NCBI GenBank assembly: GCA_029204225.1
Contig: CM055097.1
Span: forward strand, 37,372,976 to 37,436,975
Reading direction: 5' to 3'
Length of the DNA stretch: 64,000 bases
Source: Diphasiastrum complanatum
Taxonomy: Eukaryota; Streptophyta; Lycopodiopsida; Lycopodiales; Lycopodiaceae
Part shown: piece after piece, positions 1 to 9,750 of the stretch
Layout: the number at the start of each line of letters is the position of its first letter
How positions within the stretch are numbered: position 1 is the stretch's first letter
Notes under the pieces: model-generated
The model's database searches: none
Seen by the model: only the letters and a program-made list of their open reading frames with translations
What the model was told of the DNA's origin: nothing
Made by a program: the position numbers and the translations under genes

Positions 1-571
1 CACTCTCAATGCAACAATGGTCCGGTGAGGGTCCTTTTCAACACTTGGCTTATATATTTTTTATTTTTCAAAAATTTCATCCCTGCTAGACAAAAATATA
101 TAGACAAACACCTGCTTGCATTTGTATGAAATTCAGAAAAATTAATTCATCACAATGTGTATGAGTCTTTAATAGTCAGCTGCCAGCATATATTGATGTG
201 GACTAGATCTCCCGGTATCCTTGAACTCCTGGTAGGGAATAAGGCTCTTCACATTGCTTCCCAAGAACACAAGCCTCACAAAATTTGAACACTTTGTATA
301 TCTCTAGATCACATAGTTGGACATGTTTATTGCTTCAGCAATCAAAGATTTTGGATACCAAGATGCCCATCTCTTCTATACATTAAGTCTGTGTCAAATA
401 TTGTGGTGTCATATGCCATATGATTTTTAGCTCTTAAGTCTTGACTCTCTACATAACTTCATCTCTTTCATTGTAGCATCATGCCCATATTTAACAAAAG
501 CATAGTGTGTTCTCTCTCCCCTCACTCTCACACAAGCTTGAATGCACTGATAGGTAGTCTGATATTCAACA
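1..571 (+). repeat. Gyp-0 5' LTR, 3' part (truncated by window start)
   Basis: The stretch ends in ...ATTCAACA directly followed by a primer-binding-site-like sequence, as the 3' end of a plant 5' LTR does. A TATA-like tract lies near 50-60 and a pyrimidine-rich CTCTCTCCCCTCACTCTCAC run near 510-532. A decayed gypsy gag follows downstream. No second LTR copy is in the window, so the left boundary is unknown. Confidence 0.5.
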
Positions 572-583
572 TGGTATCAAAAT
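572..583 (+). other. Gyp-0 primer binding site
   Basis: TGGTATCAAAAT resembles TGGTATCAGAGC, the complement of the 3' end of plant initiator tRNA-Met. It starts immediately after a CA LTR terminus. This is where minus-strand DNA synthesis would be primed. Confidence 0.55.
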
Positions 584-659
584 TGATGATGGTTAACACA
601 TATGGACCTATCCGTTTCTAGGATAGAGGATAGAATGTGTAGAATTAACAAAAGAGGAT

Positions 660-1290
660 TGTGGAAGCCACCTATCGCCTTCAAGAGACCACACAAGGAT
701 GGTGGAGGAAGTTGAGAGGGATGCGTGCCTACCACATGGGAAGCGTTTAAATGCATGTTCACAAAAACTGGGTGCCTTTAGATGCAGGCATGGATTAAGG
801 CAACATTTCTATGTAGGAATACCCCGACGAGTACCGGAAGAATTTGATACAGATACCAAAGAAGTACCTATGTTCTTGTAGGTATTTCACTTCGTGGAGG
901 GATTGTATGAGAGCCTTAAACCTTTTGTGAGGAAAGTGCAGGCTCATAGCCTCCATAGGGCATTCCAGATGGCCCCATATTATGAAGATAATAAAAAGCC
1001 AACGAGCTTGAAGTGCCTACTGTGGGAGGTTTTCAGCCTTGAGGAAGAAAAAGTACAGAAAATGGAAAGGTCAATCTAGTCAAGAGCAAGTTCAAACTGG
1101 CAAAAAGAGTAAGGGTGGTGGCTCTCAAAAAGTAAGGATGGCATGGGACGTTCCAATACGCAATGGGGCCATTGCTCTTCGATGCTATTGCTACAAGACA
1201 TGGAGCGCGCTAAGAAGGAAAACCTTTGCTTTGGATGTCTAGGGCAGCATAGATGGAAGGAGTTCTTAGGTAACCCGATGTGAACCACTT
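660..1290 (+). pseudogene. Gyp-0 gag remnant (Ty3/gypsy)
   Basis: Capsid-like gag of a Ty3/gypsy element, broken by stops and frameshifts. Recognisable blocks are a tryptophan-rich segment near 690-715 (TQGWWRKL in one frame), an EYPDEYRKN-like segment near 815-850, a block beginning FVEGLYESLKPFVRKV near 890-935, and a basic serine/glycine-rich tail near 1070-1135. A degenerate zinc knuckle (CFGCLGQHRW) lies near 1218-1250. Gag would form the particle and bind element RNA. The frame changes several times, so no intact protein is possible. Its position between a primer site and a gypsy protease supports the call. Confidence 0.6.
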
Positions 1291-1439
1291 ATAGCTTGCA
1301 AGTTAAGGAAGCAGCTCCTATTGAAGAGCTTGATCAAGAGGAACCTCAAGGTGCTCCATGTTTTATGAATGTGTCGGTGATTTAGAAGGTGGATTCAGCT
1401 TCTTTGCCTCAGTTGTCAACAGTGGAGTAGCATGGGTAT

Positions 1440-1890
1440 CAATTTCTTTGTACTTTACAACTGTGTGGTAGATATGTTCTTATTCTATGTGACATTGGGT
1501 CCTCGCATAATGTGCTTAGCTCCACTTTGATTAAACGGTTGAGAGTGAACGTGTCACAACCATCCCTGTACCAATAGACAGTTGAAATGGCTGATGGAAA
1601 GGGTGCAAAAATTTGGGATGCCAGGGTTGTGGTTATCCCTCTAACCATTCAAGGTACACTAAGGAGTTAGACTGTGAGATAACTCATTTGGCGCACTTCG
1701 ATGTGGTGCTTGGGATCTGTTGGCATGTGGCTAGGAAGCCCTACATCGCTTGGGATACTCATTTATACGAGTTGCAGTACGATGGTAGGATCCATTCACT
1801 TCATGGTGAGCCTGATATGCATCCAGGACCTTTTATCACGGCGACATATTTGCATAAGATTCAATATAAGTATATGTGCGTTTGTTTTTG
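1440..1890 (+). pseudogene. Gyp-0 aspartic protease remnant
   Basis: The segment reads LILCDIGSSHNVLS in one frame, matching the D-(S/T)-G-(S/A)-SHNF active-site block of gypsy proteases, with the second residue changed to I. About 65 codons later comes HFDVVLGICWHV, the usual hydrophobic second block (HFDVVLGIDWL-type), with D changed to C. Internal stops and a frame change near 1610 separate the blocks. The protease would cut the polyprotein. The changes imply it is dead. Confidence 0.65.
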
Positions 1891-1949
1891 TTTGATCTGT
1901 CAAGTTCTGCATGTGAGACTAACGTGTGGCAAGACAAACTAATCATTAC

Positions 1950-2250
1950 AAAAAGCCTACACCGTCAATTTAGGGAGGAGATTATAGACGTGTTCACTGA
2001 TGAACTTCCATCTGTTTCATCCCCTAAAACAAATGTGGAACATGAAATTGAATTGATTCCTGGATCATTTCCTGTTAGTAGACCACCTTATAGAATGAGT
2101 CTGAAAGAGGAGGAAGAGGTGAGAAGCAAGACTGAGGATTATCTCACCAAGGAGCAAATAAGGCCCGATTTTTCCCTTTGCCTGTCAGATTATTCTGGTT
2201 AAAAAGAAAGATGGGTCTTGGAGGATGCGTGGACTACCGAGGCTCAAATG
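1950..2250 (+). pseudogene. Gyp-0 reverse transcriptase, N-terminal fragment
   Basis: An open segment contains HEIELIPGSFPVSRPPYRMS, the signature start of Ty3/gypsy reverse transcriptase, followed by a K/E-rich helix and EQIRPDFS. After a frame change comes VKKKDGSWRMR, the conserved strand that precedes the catalytic core. The sequence then loses similarity near 2250, so palm motifs, RNase H and integrase are missing. The call as Ty3/gypsy rather than copia is firm from domain sequence. Where the rest went cannot be seen. Confidence 0.8.
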
Positions 2251-2658
2251 GGAGGCAAGAGAAGGGTCGTAAAAACATAAATGTGGTAGTCTAACTCCAC
2301 CAGAGTCTGAACTTAAAGGATTGGAAAATTCAAATAGAGCTTAGTTGAACAACGAATTGCTACAACCGTATTCAGAAATATTTATAGATGAAAAAGATTG
2401 CTCCAACTATCAACTTAGGCAGCCGAAATAGCATATCAGACCCACCTTAGCAATGGAGCTTCCCATCCTGCCAAAACACACGAAGTTCTCTTATCAGAAT
2501 AACTCATACCAGTACATCTCTTCAATTTTCTCATTCAAATCAATGAATTGTAAAGCTCCTCATTACCATTCGCAGCCAACCCACATCAGACAAGGGAATG
2601 GTTTATGCTACAAGCAATGACTAGCAATAAAGAAGTAAGTACGAGAGTAGCTACGTAC
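2251..2658. other. Non-coding; probably intron 1 of the hydrolase gene
   Basis: No ORF or repeat was recognised. The right edge is a GT splice donor read on the minus strand, so this stretch is probably the start of intron 1. If so, Gyp-0 lies inside that intron and the remaining exons lie left of the window. Confidence 0.4.
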
Positions 2659-2660
2659 CA
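2655..2660 (-). other. Splice donor of hydrolase exon 1
   Basis: The minus strand reads TTTG|GTACGTAG at the point where similarity to the hydrolase family would break. GTACGT is close to the plant donor consensus GTAAGT. Confidence 0.55.
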
Positions 2661-2803
2661 AAGACATCAGCGACAAGCAAAACAGCTTTGGATGCACCAG
2701 GAGGTGCGTTGACGTACACACTGTTGGTTCCCCATGTCTCCACCACGCCACTGCAGATGTGATGCGCAGGAGGAGCTGGTGTACAGCATTCCACACTTGC
2801 CAT
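2659..2803 (-). CDS. Dienelactone-hydrolase-family protein, exon 1
   Basis: On the minus strand an ATG at 2803 opens MASVECCTPAPPAHHICSG, followed by a block ending SKAVLLVADVFG. This is the start of the plant dienelactone hydrolase (carboxymethylenebutenolidase-like) alpha/beta-hydrolase family, whose members begin with a Cys-Cys-Pro-rich head and a VLL(V/I)xDVFG strand. The reading frame runs 48 codons and then meets G|GTACGT, a good 5' splice donor, so this is a first exon ending in phase 1. The catalytic Cys-Asp-His residues would lie in later exons outside the window. The ATG is preceded by a GA-rich 5' UTR. This is the only host gene piece I can support. The family is cytosolic; the substrate is unknown for most plant members. 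Confidence 0.75.
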
Positions 2804-2856
2804 CCTCTCTTCTTTCTTTCTTGCTTTCTCTCTCTCTCTCTCTCTCTGCTTCCTTA
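2804..2856 (-). promoter_or_regulatory. GA-rich 5' UTR of hydrolase gene
   Basis: On the minus strand this is a run of GA and GAAA repeats immediately upstream of the ATG. GA/CT microsatellites in 5' leaders are common in plants. The same element recurs in the second repeat copy (3076-3112). Confidence 0.5.
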
Positions 2857-3014
2857 TTGTATGTGTATTTATCTGTCTTTCTGCATACATATATATCTAT
2901 GTCTCTAGACTTGTGTTTATAATTTTTATTGAGAAAGGGAAATGAGGTGGGTTGTTGAGGTGTACTCACGCCCGACTCTATGGAGGAAAGTGTAGTCTCT
3001 CACTACTCTATCTC

Positions 3015-3075
3015 CACCACCACTGCAGATGTGATGCGCAGGAGGAGCTGGTGTACAGCATTCCACACTTGCCAT
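3015..3075 (-). pseudogene. Duplicated partial hydrolase exon 1
   Basis: The minus strand again encodes MASVECCTPAPPAHHICSG from an ATG at 3075, nearly identical to the proximal copy. Similarity stops where the repeat unit ends, so this copy has no VLLVADVFG strand and no splice donor. In a transcript starting farther upstream it would act as an upstream ORF. It is probably not a functional gene. Confidence 0.7.
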
Positions 3076-3279
3076 CCTCTCTCTCTATCTCTCTCTCTCT
3101 CTCTCGGATGCTTCCTTATTGTATGTGTATTTATCTGTCTTTCTACATGCATATATATCTATGTCTCTAGGACTTGTGTTTATTTATATATGGAGGAAGA
3201 GAAATGAGGTGGGTTGTTGAGGTGGACTCACTCACGACTCTTTAGAGGAAAGTGTAGTCTCTCACTACTCTATCTCCGT

Positions 3280-5779
3280 GGTGAACTTTGTGGATATGCT
3301 TCTTCCAAATATTCCCTCTACAATTTATCTATCTAGTCTTTTTCTTATGGATGTGACTAGTCCTCTTAAACGTGGTACTAGTCAAGGTTGTCGTTGTCAC
3401 GTGAGTTGTTTTCTTTTTACCATACGTCAATAAGGTCTTGAGGCTTGAGCTTTGTATTTAGCTTAATTGTTGCCATTGGTGAATATCAAACTCGTACCCT
3501 CTCCTCTTGGCTTCCAAGTATATCATGACTATTTGTTGATTACCTCACCTTCTTCATGCAATGGATCAGTGCACAATTAGAACCACCTTGGGATTGCTCC
3601 TTGATCATATATTTTGCCAAATTTGAATTCTATGTCTAGTCATATAACAAAACTTCTCACTGCCACTGCCACCACCTTCCCACTTGGATGTTCAATTTTG
3701 GCTTCAAAAGCATCTCGCATTGTAGCATCATCAAATTCCTTACCACCTCTTTTGCATCTCTCTCTTTGAACAACCAAAATACCTTCTTGTACCCCACCAC
3801 ATTTCCCAAGAAACTCATCAAGTGATATCCCCAATAAATTACCTTGTCATCAAAGGTCCTTATCCTTAAGTATATCATGACAACCTATCTAATTTTCTTC
3901 TTCTTCACCTTCCTCTTCTCTAAGGTTATCATCCACTCCTATAACAAACACCTTTTTGCCTCCTTCTTCAACAAAGCAAAAAGTCTCATTTCTTGGCAAA
4001 TGTAAAAGCTTTTGTTCCATTGGAATTCATGACTCCACATTCGCAATTGAAATCCTCAAATACCTACCAAGCAAAACTACATGTGTTGCTATTTATTAGA
4101 CATTCCATGCTCATTATAGGAAAGCATTACATTCTAGAAAAATGTCCTTCAAAGCTCAACAAAGCTTAAACAACTCTATAAATCCTTCATGCCATGAAAG
4201 ATGCCATAAAAATCTTTGTGCTTCCACATTTATGATTCCATGTCATAAAAAGTACCATAGGGATCTCTATGCTTCTAAGTGAAAACTATACCAAAAAAAA
4301 ATGTATGGGTCCACTCGTATGTTTCATCTACACACACACACACACACAAGTAAATTTTTTTTTTTAAGAATTCCTAACACAAGATTAACAATGTTGCGTA
4401 TCAAATGGGTAATGTTGTAGATTACCCAAAATAGAATCTCGATAAAATTTGGCTCTTTTAGGGTCATTTTAAAAAATGCATATTCTTTTTTTATTTTTGG
4501 AACTTTATATCTTAAATATCAACTATTAATTTTAGATAGTACTTGCATTTTATGAGAAATTATTTTTTACAAGCTATGTAAATAAATATACAATTTTTAT
4601 TGTATTTTGCAGTAATGATAAAACATAAAATCAACTACAAAATCATGAAGAGTAACGAATTCACAATGTCAAAAAATGAGATAAAATGATTTTTATCTAA
4701 CTTTTTCTTACAACTACAATTAAATTCTAAGATATAATACATCTCTTTTTATGTTTTGTCACATTAAAACTATTAATTGAAAAAACAATCTTTCATATAA
4801 ATAGCATAAAAACCAAGGTAAAACCTCATGTGTTGCAACATATAAACAATGGGCTATGACCAGAAAAAATAGTAGTGCATGCATGATGAATTATAGTTTG
4901 TTAAAAAAAATCGAGATTAGATAAAATCAGTTTATCATTGAATGAAATTTTAGACATTTTGATGTGAGCTCAAATATATCTAGAACTATATTCAAAAGCT
5001 AAGATTGATATTAGTTGAAAGATGAAACAAATTAAACAACATAAAATAATATGAAAAATTTCACATATAATTCACATTATCAACATCCAAAATCTAATCC
5101 AAAATAACATTTCCATAATCTCATAAAGTTTATAAATCCAAAATCTCTTTAGAGGCTTGTCAATCTCCCTAAATACTCTAACCATCTATTAGACGATTGT
5201 TTGTTGTGTTGTCATCTACATCCTCATCCTAGAAGTTAGCAATATCACTAGGTTCATCCTTCAAAGGGGGTTGTGGCTTTGTCGAAGCCACTTGAACATT
5301 TTCATTGTGTTGTGCATACAGACTAAACGAGATCCTTCTCCACAATAATACAATTTCTCTTTTTTTTCAGAGCACAAACTGTTGTCATGCCTGAGAGATA
5401 TCCAATCATTTTCATATGAAAAAAGATCAATCAATTCATTAATAAGTCTTTGCGATTTTTGGTAAGGGTTTGCCGATGCCCAAGAGACATTTGTGAGATG
5501 AAGCCTCTAGTCACAACAATGGAAAAACATTGGACACGTTTCTTTTTCGACAATGCATGAAAACTCGATCAAGGAAAAATAGCGAACATATATCATCTCT
5601 GTTAAAAGTACAATACTAAGGACCATAAATGAGCCTACAAAACACCCCACGAGTGATTGATTGATTGATACACCAATCTATTGCAAAACTAGTCACCAAT
5701 TTCTTGATCTAGAAAAGCAAATATGAATCACACAATCAAGAGCAATCTAATACAATGATCAAACATGGAAATCCAACCC
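3280..5779. other. Non-coding, AT-rich; no gene recognised
   Basis: Short ORFs on the minus strand at 3640-3880 match nothing I know. A (CA)9 microsatellite lies at 4331-4348, followed by a T-run. Minus-strand sequence at 5200-5340 reads in part like a decayed acidic protein tail with stops, but I cannot name it. Most of this may be upstream sequence of the hydrolase gene plus old repeats. Confidence 0.5.
4331..4348. repeat. (CA)n microsatellite
   Basis: Nine CA dinucleotides in a row are followed by AGTAAATT and a T-run. Confidence 0.9.
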
Positions 5780-6269
5780 CACACATGTGTGGTACGGCCT
5801 CCAGTATGGCCTGTTATTAGAGAATGATAGTAATCAAGTTTAGTCTGTAAACAAAAACACAAGACAAATGTAGAAGGAACTTGAGATTGCCAATTTACTC
5901 CCAAAATTCTACCTCCTCGCTATGGAATGATAGATTGTATGTACAATAGGACTCTTCTCGTTTGAAGTTAGGTGAAAATCAAGCATATAATAAGGAGACT
6001 AATTGACATGTTTTGCCCTAATATGTCAATCTTACCTAATCCTAGAGTTATGCCAATTTTATGGTTAGGTTGATTAACTACCTCCATGATTTGAGGAGTT
6101 TGGTCCCAATATTTAGAAATTATGACCAAACAAGCCTAATTAACCCTATGAATGAGATCTAACCTATCTAGACTAGCATTCACACATGGCAACATGGACT
6201 CACATGTGTGGATTACAAAGTACATCAAAAAATTACATACAACCAAGCTAGATTTTGTTATTTTTCACA
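5780..6269 (-). repeat. Cop-1 3' LTR (left boundary approximate)
   Basis: On the minus strand, just after the RNase H end and a GGAGGAG polypurine tract, comes TGTGAAAAATAAC, a TG LTR start. The stretch ends near ACACATGTGTGG, similar to the ACACGTGTG palindrome near the 3' end of the Cop-6 LTR. The other LTR of Cop-1 is not in the window, so the end near 5780 is inferred. Confidence 0.55.
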
Positions 6270-6842
6270 CTCCTCCTCAAATCTAGCTTGGGAAACTATG
6301 ATACATATATCAATCACTCCAAGTAATGATCTTACTTTGATGAAAGAATCCTAGGCAAGGATTTAGTAAGCAAATCAACTAAGCAATCCGATAAAGGCAC
6401 ATGTTGGAGTTTGATTTCTTTGCCTTGGACCTTCGCTCTCACAAAGTGATGACGAGCAATCTCGATGTGCTTGGTCCTTGCATGGAATGTGGATTGATAG
6501 AAATTGATTGGGCTAATTAATTGTCATAGTAGATCCAAGGTACCTCATCGACCTCCATAACTTGAAGCTCCACCAAAGCCTTTTGAGCCATAAGACATCT
6601 TGCATGTTGATGTCAAGGCCTTATACTCGGATTCAGTTGAAGACAATGAAATAGTATCTTGCTTTTTGGAAAGCCATGATACTACTTTATTACAAAGGAA
6701 TGTAGCAAATTCACTTGTAAATTCTTGATCCACTTTGTCATCTGCAAAATCCGACTCACTATAGGCTCTTAAGCCAAGATTAGTCCCTTTGTAGAGTATG
6801 CCAAAATTCCTAGTTGATGAGATGTATCTTAGGACTCTTTTG
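6270..6842 (-). pseudogene. Cop-1 RT C-terminus / RNase H and polypurine tract (part 2)
   Basis: Minus-strand copia RNase H region. Visible blocks are [51 protein letters not shown] (conserved copia RNase H core), then STFHARTKHIEIARHHFVR and LVDLLTKSLP at the C-terminus. Stops and a frameshift near 6545 break it. The polypurine tract (minus GAGGAGG) lies at about 6270-6280. The coding sequence is cut at 6842 by Cop-2 and resumes at 16929. Confidence 0.85.
6838..6842. other. Target site duplication TTTTG (left) of Cop-2
   Basis: TTTTG precedes the Cop-2 5' LTR and recurs at 16924-16928 after its 3' LTR. Joining the flanks restores the Cop-1 frame at its conserved MAKRVLRY block. Confidence 0.85.
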
Positions 6843-7117
6843 AGTTAGAATAAAGTAGAACTACTATGATTTTGTACTGTGAGTCCTATAAGTGGTTTAG
6901 GACTAGTTGGCCTCGCCACGAGGCAAGTCAACGGGACACGCGTCTCGTCAATGCCAATCTGGGGGCCATGCATGGGTTATCAAAGAAGAAACTATATGTA
7001 TAGTGTAGTTTGGTTTTCAGAAATACAATTGCTATGTGAGCTTGGTGTGGGAGAGTGCTTTTTGTGGATGTTATTGTGTTGCATGATCTGTGATTATGTT
7101 TCAAAGAAATTTAAACT
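6843..7117 (+). repeat. Cop-2 5' LTR
   Basis: Begins AGTTAGAATAAA and ends AATTTAAACT, directly abutting the primer site. It aligns along its length with 16651-16923, including shared blocks such as GGTTTAGGA, CTCGCCACGAGGCAAGTC and GTTGGTGTGGGAGAGTGC. Confidence 0.9.
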
Positions 7118-7129
7118 TGGTGTCAAAGC
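7118..7129 (+). other. Cop-2 primer binding site
   Basis: TGGTGTCAAAGC differs from TGGTATCAGAGC (tRNA-iMet complement) at two positions. There is no spacer to the LTR. Confidence 0.8.
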
Positions 7130-8413
7130 GGTACAAGGAGTGTGCACAATATAGAGAAGTCGTTGTAGAGAGCTTCGGGAGAACAGCTTTTTCTGAGAGT
7201 TCGAGATCTATGGCGTGTAAAAAAAGTGAAAAGTGAAGCACCGGTGCACAATTTTGGGCATACGGAGGCTTGCCAAGCTCATTACAGGGATCTTTAGTCT
7301 ATATGCATAGCATCAGACGAAGTAAAAAACGGCCAAAATTTGAGAATTTTGTAGTTAGTTTGTGAAAAAAACCGGGCAAGGGTTACAAGTTTTTCACAAG
7401 ATCGGCAATAACTTCACCGTCTGTGCACCATTTTGGATGTCGTAAGGACAGGAAGGTAGCCGTTCTAGCCCACTAAATAGCCATGAAGAAAGTTTGAACA
7501 TTATGTCGAAGAACTGCCAATTATCAAAGAACCTAGTGATTTCTTGTGAAAAAAAAAAAAGTTAAAAAAACCTCTTTTTCAAGTTGGGCTTATCTCATCG
7601 TTTCTCCACGATTTTTGGCAATTGAAAGTTCCACGGACTCATAAATGGCAGGGCGCCCTTAGTCTAGGCCTCATATGACATTGAAAATGCTCAAAAATTG
7701 AATGAGATCAAGCCATAGGAATGGGTGGAGGGGGCTACCACAAGGAGAGAAAGCTTGTGCATCTAAGTGAAGAAGATGAACTAGTGTAAAAGAGTGTTAA
7801 AGTGCTCTAAGTGTCTAGTCAATGCTCAAATCCACTCCCAACCACAAGATTGGAGCCCACATTCACCAAGGGCCATGATTTAAAGTTGATTTGGTGGCCT
7901 AGATGGAGTTCTCCACTTTCAATGGCCAAGATTAACTTGAAGGGACCCGAAGTGCCTTGAAGAGCAAAAAAGCCTTCAACTTCATTAACAAATTTCAGTT
8001 TGAGGGGATCCAAGGCCAAAATTGGTTGAAAAGTGAAGTTTTAACACTATGAAAATATAGTTCACTTTTTAAAAAAGGCCCTTATTTCCACCTCCTTCAA
8101 CGTTTTTGGACCAAATGAAGGGTTACGGACTAGAAATGAAGGGCACCCGGACTATACTTGCAACACAATGTTTTCTGAAAAGAAAATGCTTGGAGAACAA
8201 AAGTGATTTCACCACTTCATAGGACACGAAGTTGGAAATTTCGTGGCAAGAAGCATTTTGGAAAGCGAAGCGACTTGGCTTATGATTTGGCAATATAGCG
8301 GCGGGTGGCCTGGTAAGCTAAAAAGTACAGTTCATTAGTTTCGAATTTTGACATCACCATTGGCTCCAACATACTGTTTTTAGCCTATAGGTGGAGTTTT
8401 AGGCATTTTGGAG
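7130..8413 (+). other. Cop-2 untranslated leader
   Basis: About 1.3 kb without a long ORF between the primer site and gag ATG. The last ~150 bp (GGTGGCCTGGTAAGC, TTTTGACATCAC, TGGCTCCA, TAGCCTATAGGTG) match the Cop-7 leader just before its gag, so the two elements belong to one family. Confidence 0.75.
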
Positions 8414-8717
8414 ATGGCAAACATGGGAGAGTCCATTTTGAGTGACAATAGCAAATTGGACGGGATTTCCAACAATGCAGTGTGGAAGTTCAAAATGAAG
8501 AACATTTTGATAGAGAAAAAGTTGTGGGATGTCGTCACAGGTGATGAGAGAAGGCTGCCAAATGAAGTGGACATCAAACTGTTCGATTGGAAGATGAGGA
8601 AGGCGTTGACCTTCATCGACTTATCAGTGAAGGACCACATCATTACCCACATCAGTGATGTTGTGACACCAAGAAAAGCTTGGGATGTACTAAAAGAGCA
8701 GTTCGAGACTTCAAACC
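8414..8717 (+). pseudogene. Cop-2 gag, N-terminal part
   Basis: Opens at ATG 8414 (MANMGESILSDNSKLDG) and continues with VWKFKMKNILIEKKLWDVV, the conserved N-terminal W-x-W-like block of copia gag (UBN2/DUF4219 type), then KALTFIDLSVKDHIITHI and AWDVLKEQFET. Gag builds the virus-like particle. The reading frame is open to 8717, where Gyp-1 is inserted in the codon series. After removal of Gyp-1 plus one TSD copy the frame continues at 14079. Confidence 0.88.
8713..8717. other. Target site duplication AAACC (left) of Gyp-1
   Basis: AAACC occurs at 8713-8717 and again at 14074-14078, immediately outside the two Gyp-1 LTRs. Joining restores the Cop-2 gag reading frame. Confidence 0.88.
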
Positions 8718-9182
8718 TATAAATCCCCTACCAAAGATGCACTAGCCAAGCAAGCCACAACAAAGCAACACAAGGGTATCGGACAAACCAACCAAACCAA
8801 ACCTAGATCTTATGGATCTAGCCTCCAAGGGATAGAGGAGTCATACCAGCAGTACACAACTACTAGCAACACAATCAAGCATACCCTAGTGAGAGCCCAA
8901 TGGGTATACTTATACCCTCTAAGGCCATGCACCACTAGTAGTGCATTGTAACACCTCACTAGACAACTCTGCAGCCTCTCTGGGCCACATCATGTAGTTC
9001 CCCTATGACTCACTGATAGACCCATAAAATCCACCATTATGAGTTTAGGCCTCCAACCACTAATTATGACTATATGTACATTAGGGCCCCAAACCCCTCA
9101 TAATCATAATTAACTTACGGGTTGTAGGCTTGTTGTGATCTCTAGCAGGACACACTATTCGAGATCAATCGTGGGCATGACA
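8718..9182 (-). repeat. Gyp-1 3' LTR
   Basis: Reads TGTCATGCCCAC... on the minus strand from 9182 and ends ...GGGGATTTATA at 8718. It matches 13581-14073 over its length, with short internal gaps. LTR ends are TG...TA rather than TG...CA. Confidence 0.88.
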
Positions 9183-9199
9183 TTCTTCCCCCCTTATTC
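9183..9199 (-). other. Gyp-1 polypurine tract
   Basis: Minus strand GAATAAGGGGGGAAGAA lies immediately upstream of the TGTCATG start of the 3' LTR. It would prime plus-strand DNA. Confidence 0.85.
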
Positions 9200-9239
9200 A
9201 AGTTCTGACCTTAGAACTTAAAGCTAGAAAAGTTTCTCC

Positions 9240-9750
9240 TTAAGCTCCCTTCTTGTTCCCAGGAATCATCAATGATTCATCCAACATGTCCAATTGGTCT
9301 CCAAAACCAAGATGATCCCCTTCACGTAGACTCTTCTTGAGTCGGCTTACGTGAAAAACCGGATGCACTTGAGTTCCCTCCGGGAGGTCCAACTGGTAAG
9401 GCTAAGGATCCGATCTTTTTCAAGATCCGATACAGTCCTCTATACCTAGGGGACAATTTGTAATGCTTGTCGATACGTATTACACTAGAATCCTTCGGGA
9501 TTTTTAGATACACTCAATCCCCCACTTGAAAGTCTAGAGGCGATCTTTTCATATTAGCATAATGTCGGTCCCTATCCTAGGTACACAAGACATTCTCACG
9601 TGGTATCTGTAGCATTTCCTGCATATCGTGTAGGAAATCCACTACCTTCTGAAACTTGATCGTTTGAGTCTCTACTGAAATGAGTGATCTTCAAAGCCAT
9701 ACATAAGCATGAAAAGGCTATAACCGGTAGCTAAATGCTTACTAGCAGTC
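9240..9750 (-). pseudogene. Gyp-1 integrase C-terminal region
   Basis: Minus-strand gypsy integrase tail. In order: TGYSLFMLMYGFE (core end), then VYLKIPKDSSVIR, KLSPRYRGLYRILKKIGSLA (the GPY/F-type module), and after a frameshift a segment like QLDLPEGTQVHPVFHVSRLKK. It stops at a TAA near 9240 shortly before the PPT. Stops and frameshifts are present throughout. Integrase would insert the cDNA. This position next to the 3' LTR is the gypsy order. Confidence 0.85.

Larger units (their letters stand above)
2747..3277. repeat. Two-copy tandem duplication of hydrolase start region
   Basis: Two direct copies, about 2747-3015 and 3019-3277, are offset by about 270 bp at the left and 262 bp at the right. 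Each copy holds, on the minus strand, the first ~20 codons of the hydrolase exon, a GA microsatellite and the same upstream block ending TCTCACTACTCTATCTCC. The right copy retains an ATG (3075) and the first codons but then runs into the junction with the left copy. Confidence 0.85.

Noticed and set aside
2734-3207. Plus-strand Ser/Leu-rich ORFs over the TC repeats
   Set aside because: They are the antisense of the hydrolase exon and its GA-rich leader; the low-complexity runs create the apparent ORF.
3640-3878. Two overlapping minus-strand ORFs of 64 and 73 codons
   Set aside because: No recognisable domain, no splice or promoter context, and they overlap in different frames.
5200-5640. Possible DNA-transposon protein remnant on the minus strand
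   Set aside because: An acidic tail-like reading exists, but stops and lack of any conserved block prevent a call.
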